Shown: positions 63,978-64,000 of the stretch, piece by piece
Position numbering within the stretch: the stretch's first letter is position 1
Layout: the number at the start of each line of letters is the position of its first letter
Assembly: GCF_001931685.1 (NCBI RefSeq)
Contig: NZ_MOOY01000003.1
Coordinates: 224,418-288,417 of the forward strand
Length of the DNA stretch: 64,000 bases
DNA from: Pararhizobium arenae
GTDB taxonomy: Bacteria > Pseudomonadota > Alphaproteobacteria > Rhizobiales > Rhizobiaceae
Direction of reading: 5' to 3'
Notes under the pieces: model-generated
Databases searched by the model: none
Told to the model about the DNA's origin: nothing
Seen by the model: only the letters and a program-made list of their open reading frames with translations
Made by a program: the position numbers and the translations under genes

Positions 63978-63991
63978 CCCCCCCCCCCCCC
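63978..63991. repeat. Run of 14 cytosines near the window end
   Basis: An uninterrupted C14 tract between GCTTG and TTGC. Such homopolymers vary by slippage and are error-prone in sequencing. Without the sequence beyond the window its role cannot be judged. Confidence 0.9.
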
Positions 63992-64000
63992 TTGCATTCC

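Overview
The window looks like a chromosomal segment of an alphaproteobacterium of the Rhizobiaceae (Rhizobium/Agrobacterium type). The evidence is the gene content: a CcrM-type methyltransferase, rhizobial-type flagellin, homoserine kinase of the ThrB2/APH type, a betI-betC-betB-betA choline sulfate operon, a DciA/DUF721 protein next to mutY, pyruvate phosphate dikinase, and many intergenic palindromic elements of the RIME kind. GC content is high, with AT-rich patches at about 18.6-19.6, 44.6-44.8, 48.2-48.3 and 62.4-63.9 kb. I see no rRNA, CRISPR array, prophage or insertion sequence with a transposase.

Layout. 0-6.9 kb: ispH, thrB, rnhA, a one-Cys peroxiredoxin, a DsbD-alpha-like secreted protein, yqgE, csbD and a zinc metallopeptidase. 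7-13.3 kb, minus strand: thrC, an M16 peptidase, a GNAT acetyltransferase and a large membrane GGDEF/EAL protein in one tight cluster. 13.6-18.2 kb: a lipoprotein, a HAD phosphatase, an ArsR-type regulator divergent from a NIPSNAP/ABM pair, a nucleotidyltransferase antitoxin with a broken HEPN partner, and ccrM. 18.3-21.4 kb: an accessory patch with orphan small ORFs, an RTX protein and an NTF2-like frame that has no normal start. 21.4-29.5 kb: a HAD protein, mutY, dciA, a DsbA-like lipoprotein, a DUF559 endonuclease between two copies of one palindromic element, smc and a 48-residue membrane peptide gene.

30-41 kb: ppdK, a VapBC-type toxin-antitoxin pair, several envelope proteins and lipoproteins, a thiol oxidoreductase/metallo-hydrolase/cupin cluster, tRNA-Gln(TTG), a DUF882 protein, two paralogous lipoproteins and tRNA-Pro(CGG). 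41-50.8 kb: small rhizobial proteins, an isolated oversized flagellin facing a LuxR-type regulator, the sulfate assimilation operon cysH-cysD-cysN, and secreted or membrane proteins. 50.8-57.6 kb: the choline sulfate to glycine betaine operon, read betI-betC-gst-betB and then betA. A RelE/XRE toxin-antitoxin module lies on the opposite strand between betB and betA. 57.7-64 kb: HdeD, an EAL-CBS-GGDEF protein, a DUF1344 protein, a quinone oxidoreductase and a second, AT-rich RTX protein.

Working together: cysH/D/N supply reduced sulfur; betC releases sulfate and choline, and betA/betB oxidise choline to glycine betaine under BetI. Two c-di-GMP proteins, the flagellin and two RTX proteins point to surface and motility control. 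The most striking unexplained structure is the set of palindromic elements. Their outer hairpin changes sequence from copy to copy but keeps perfect pairing, and two near-identical copies bracket the DUF559 nuclease gene.
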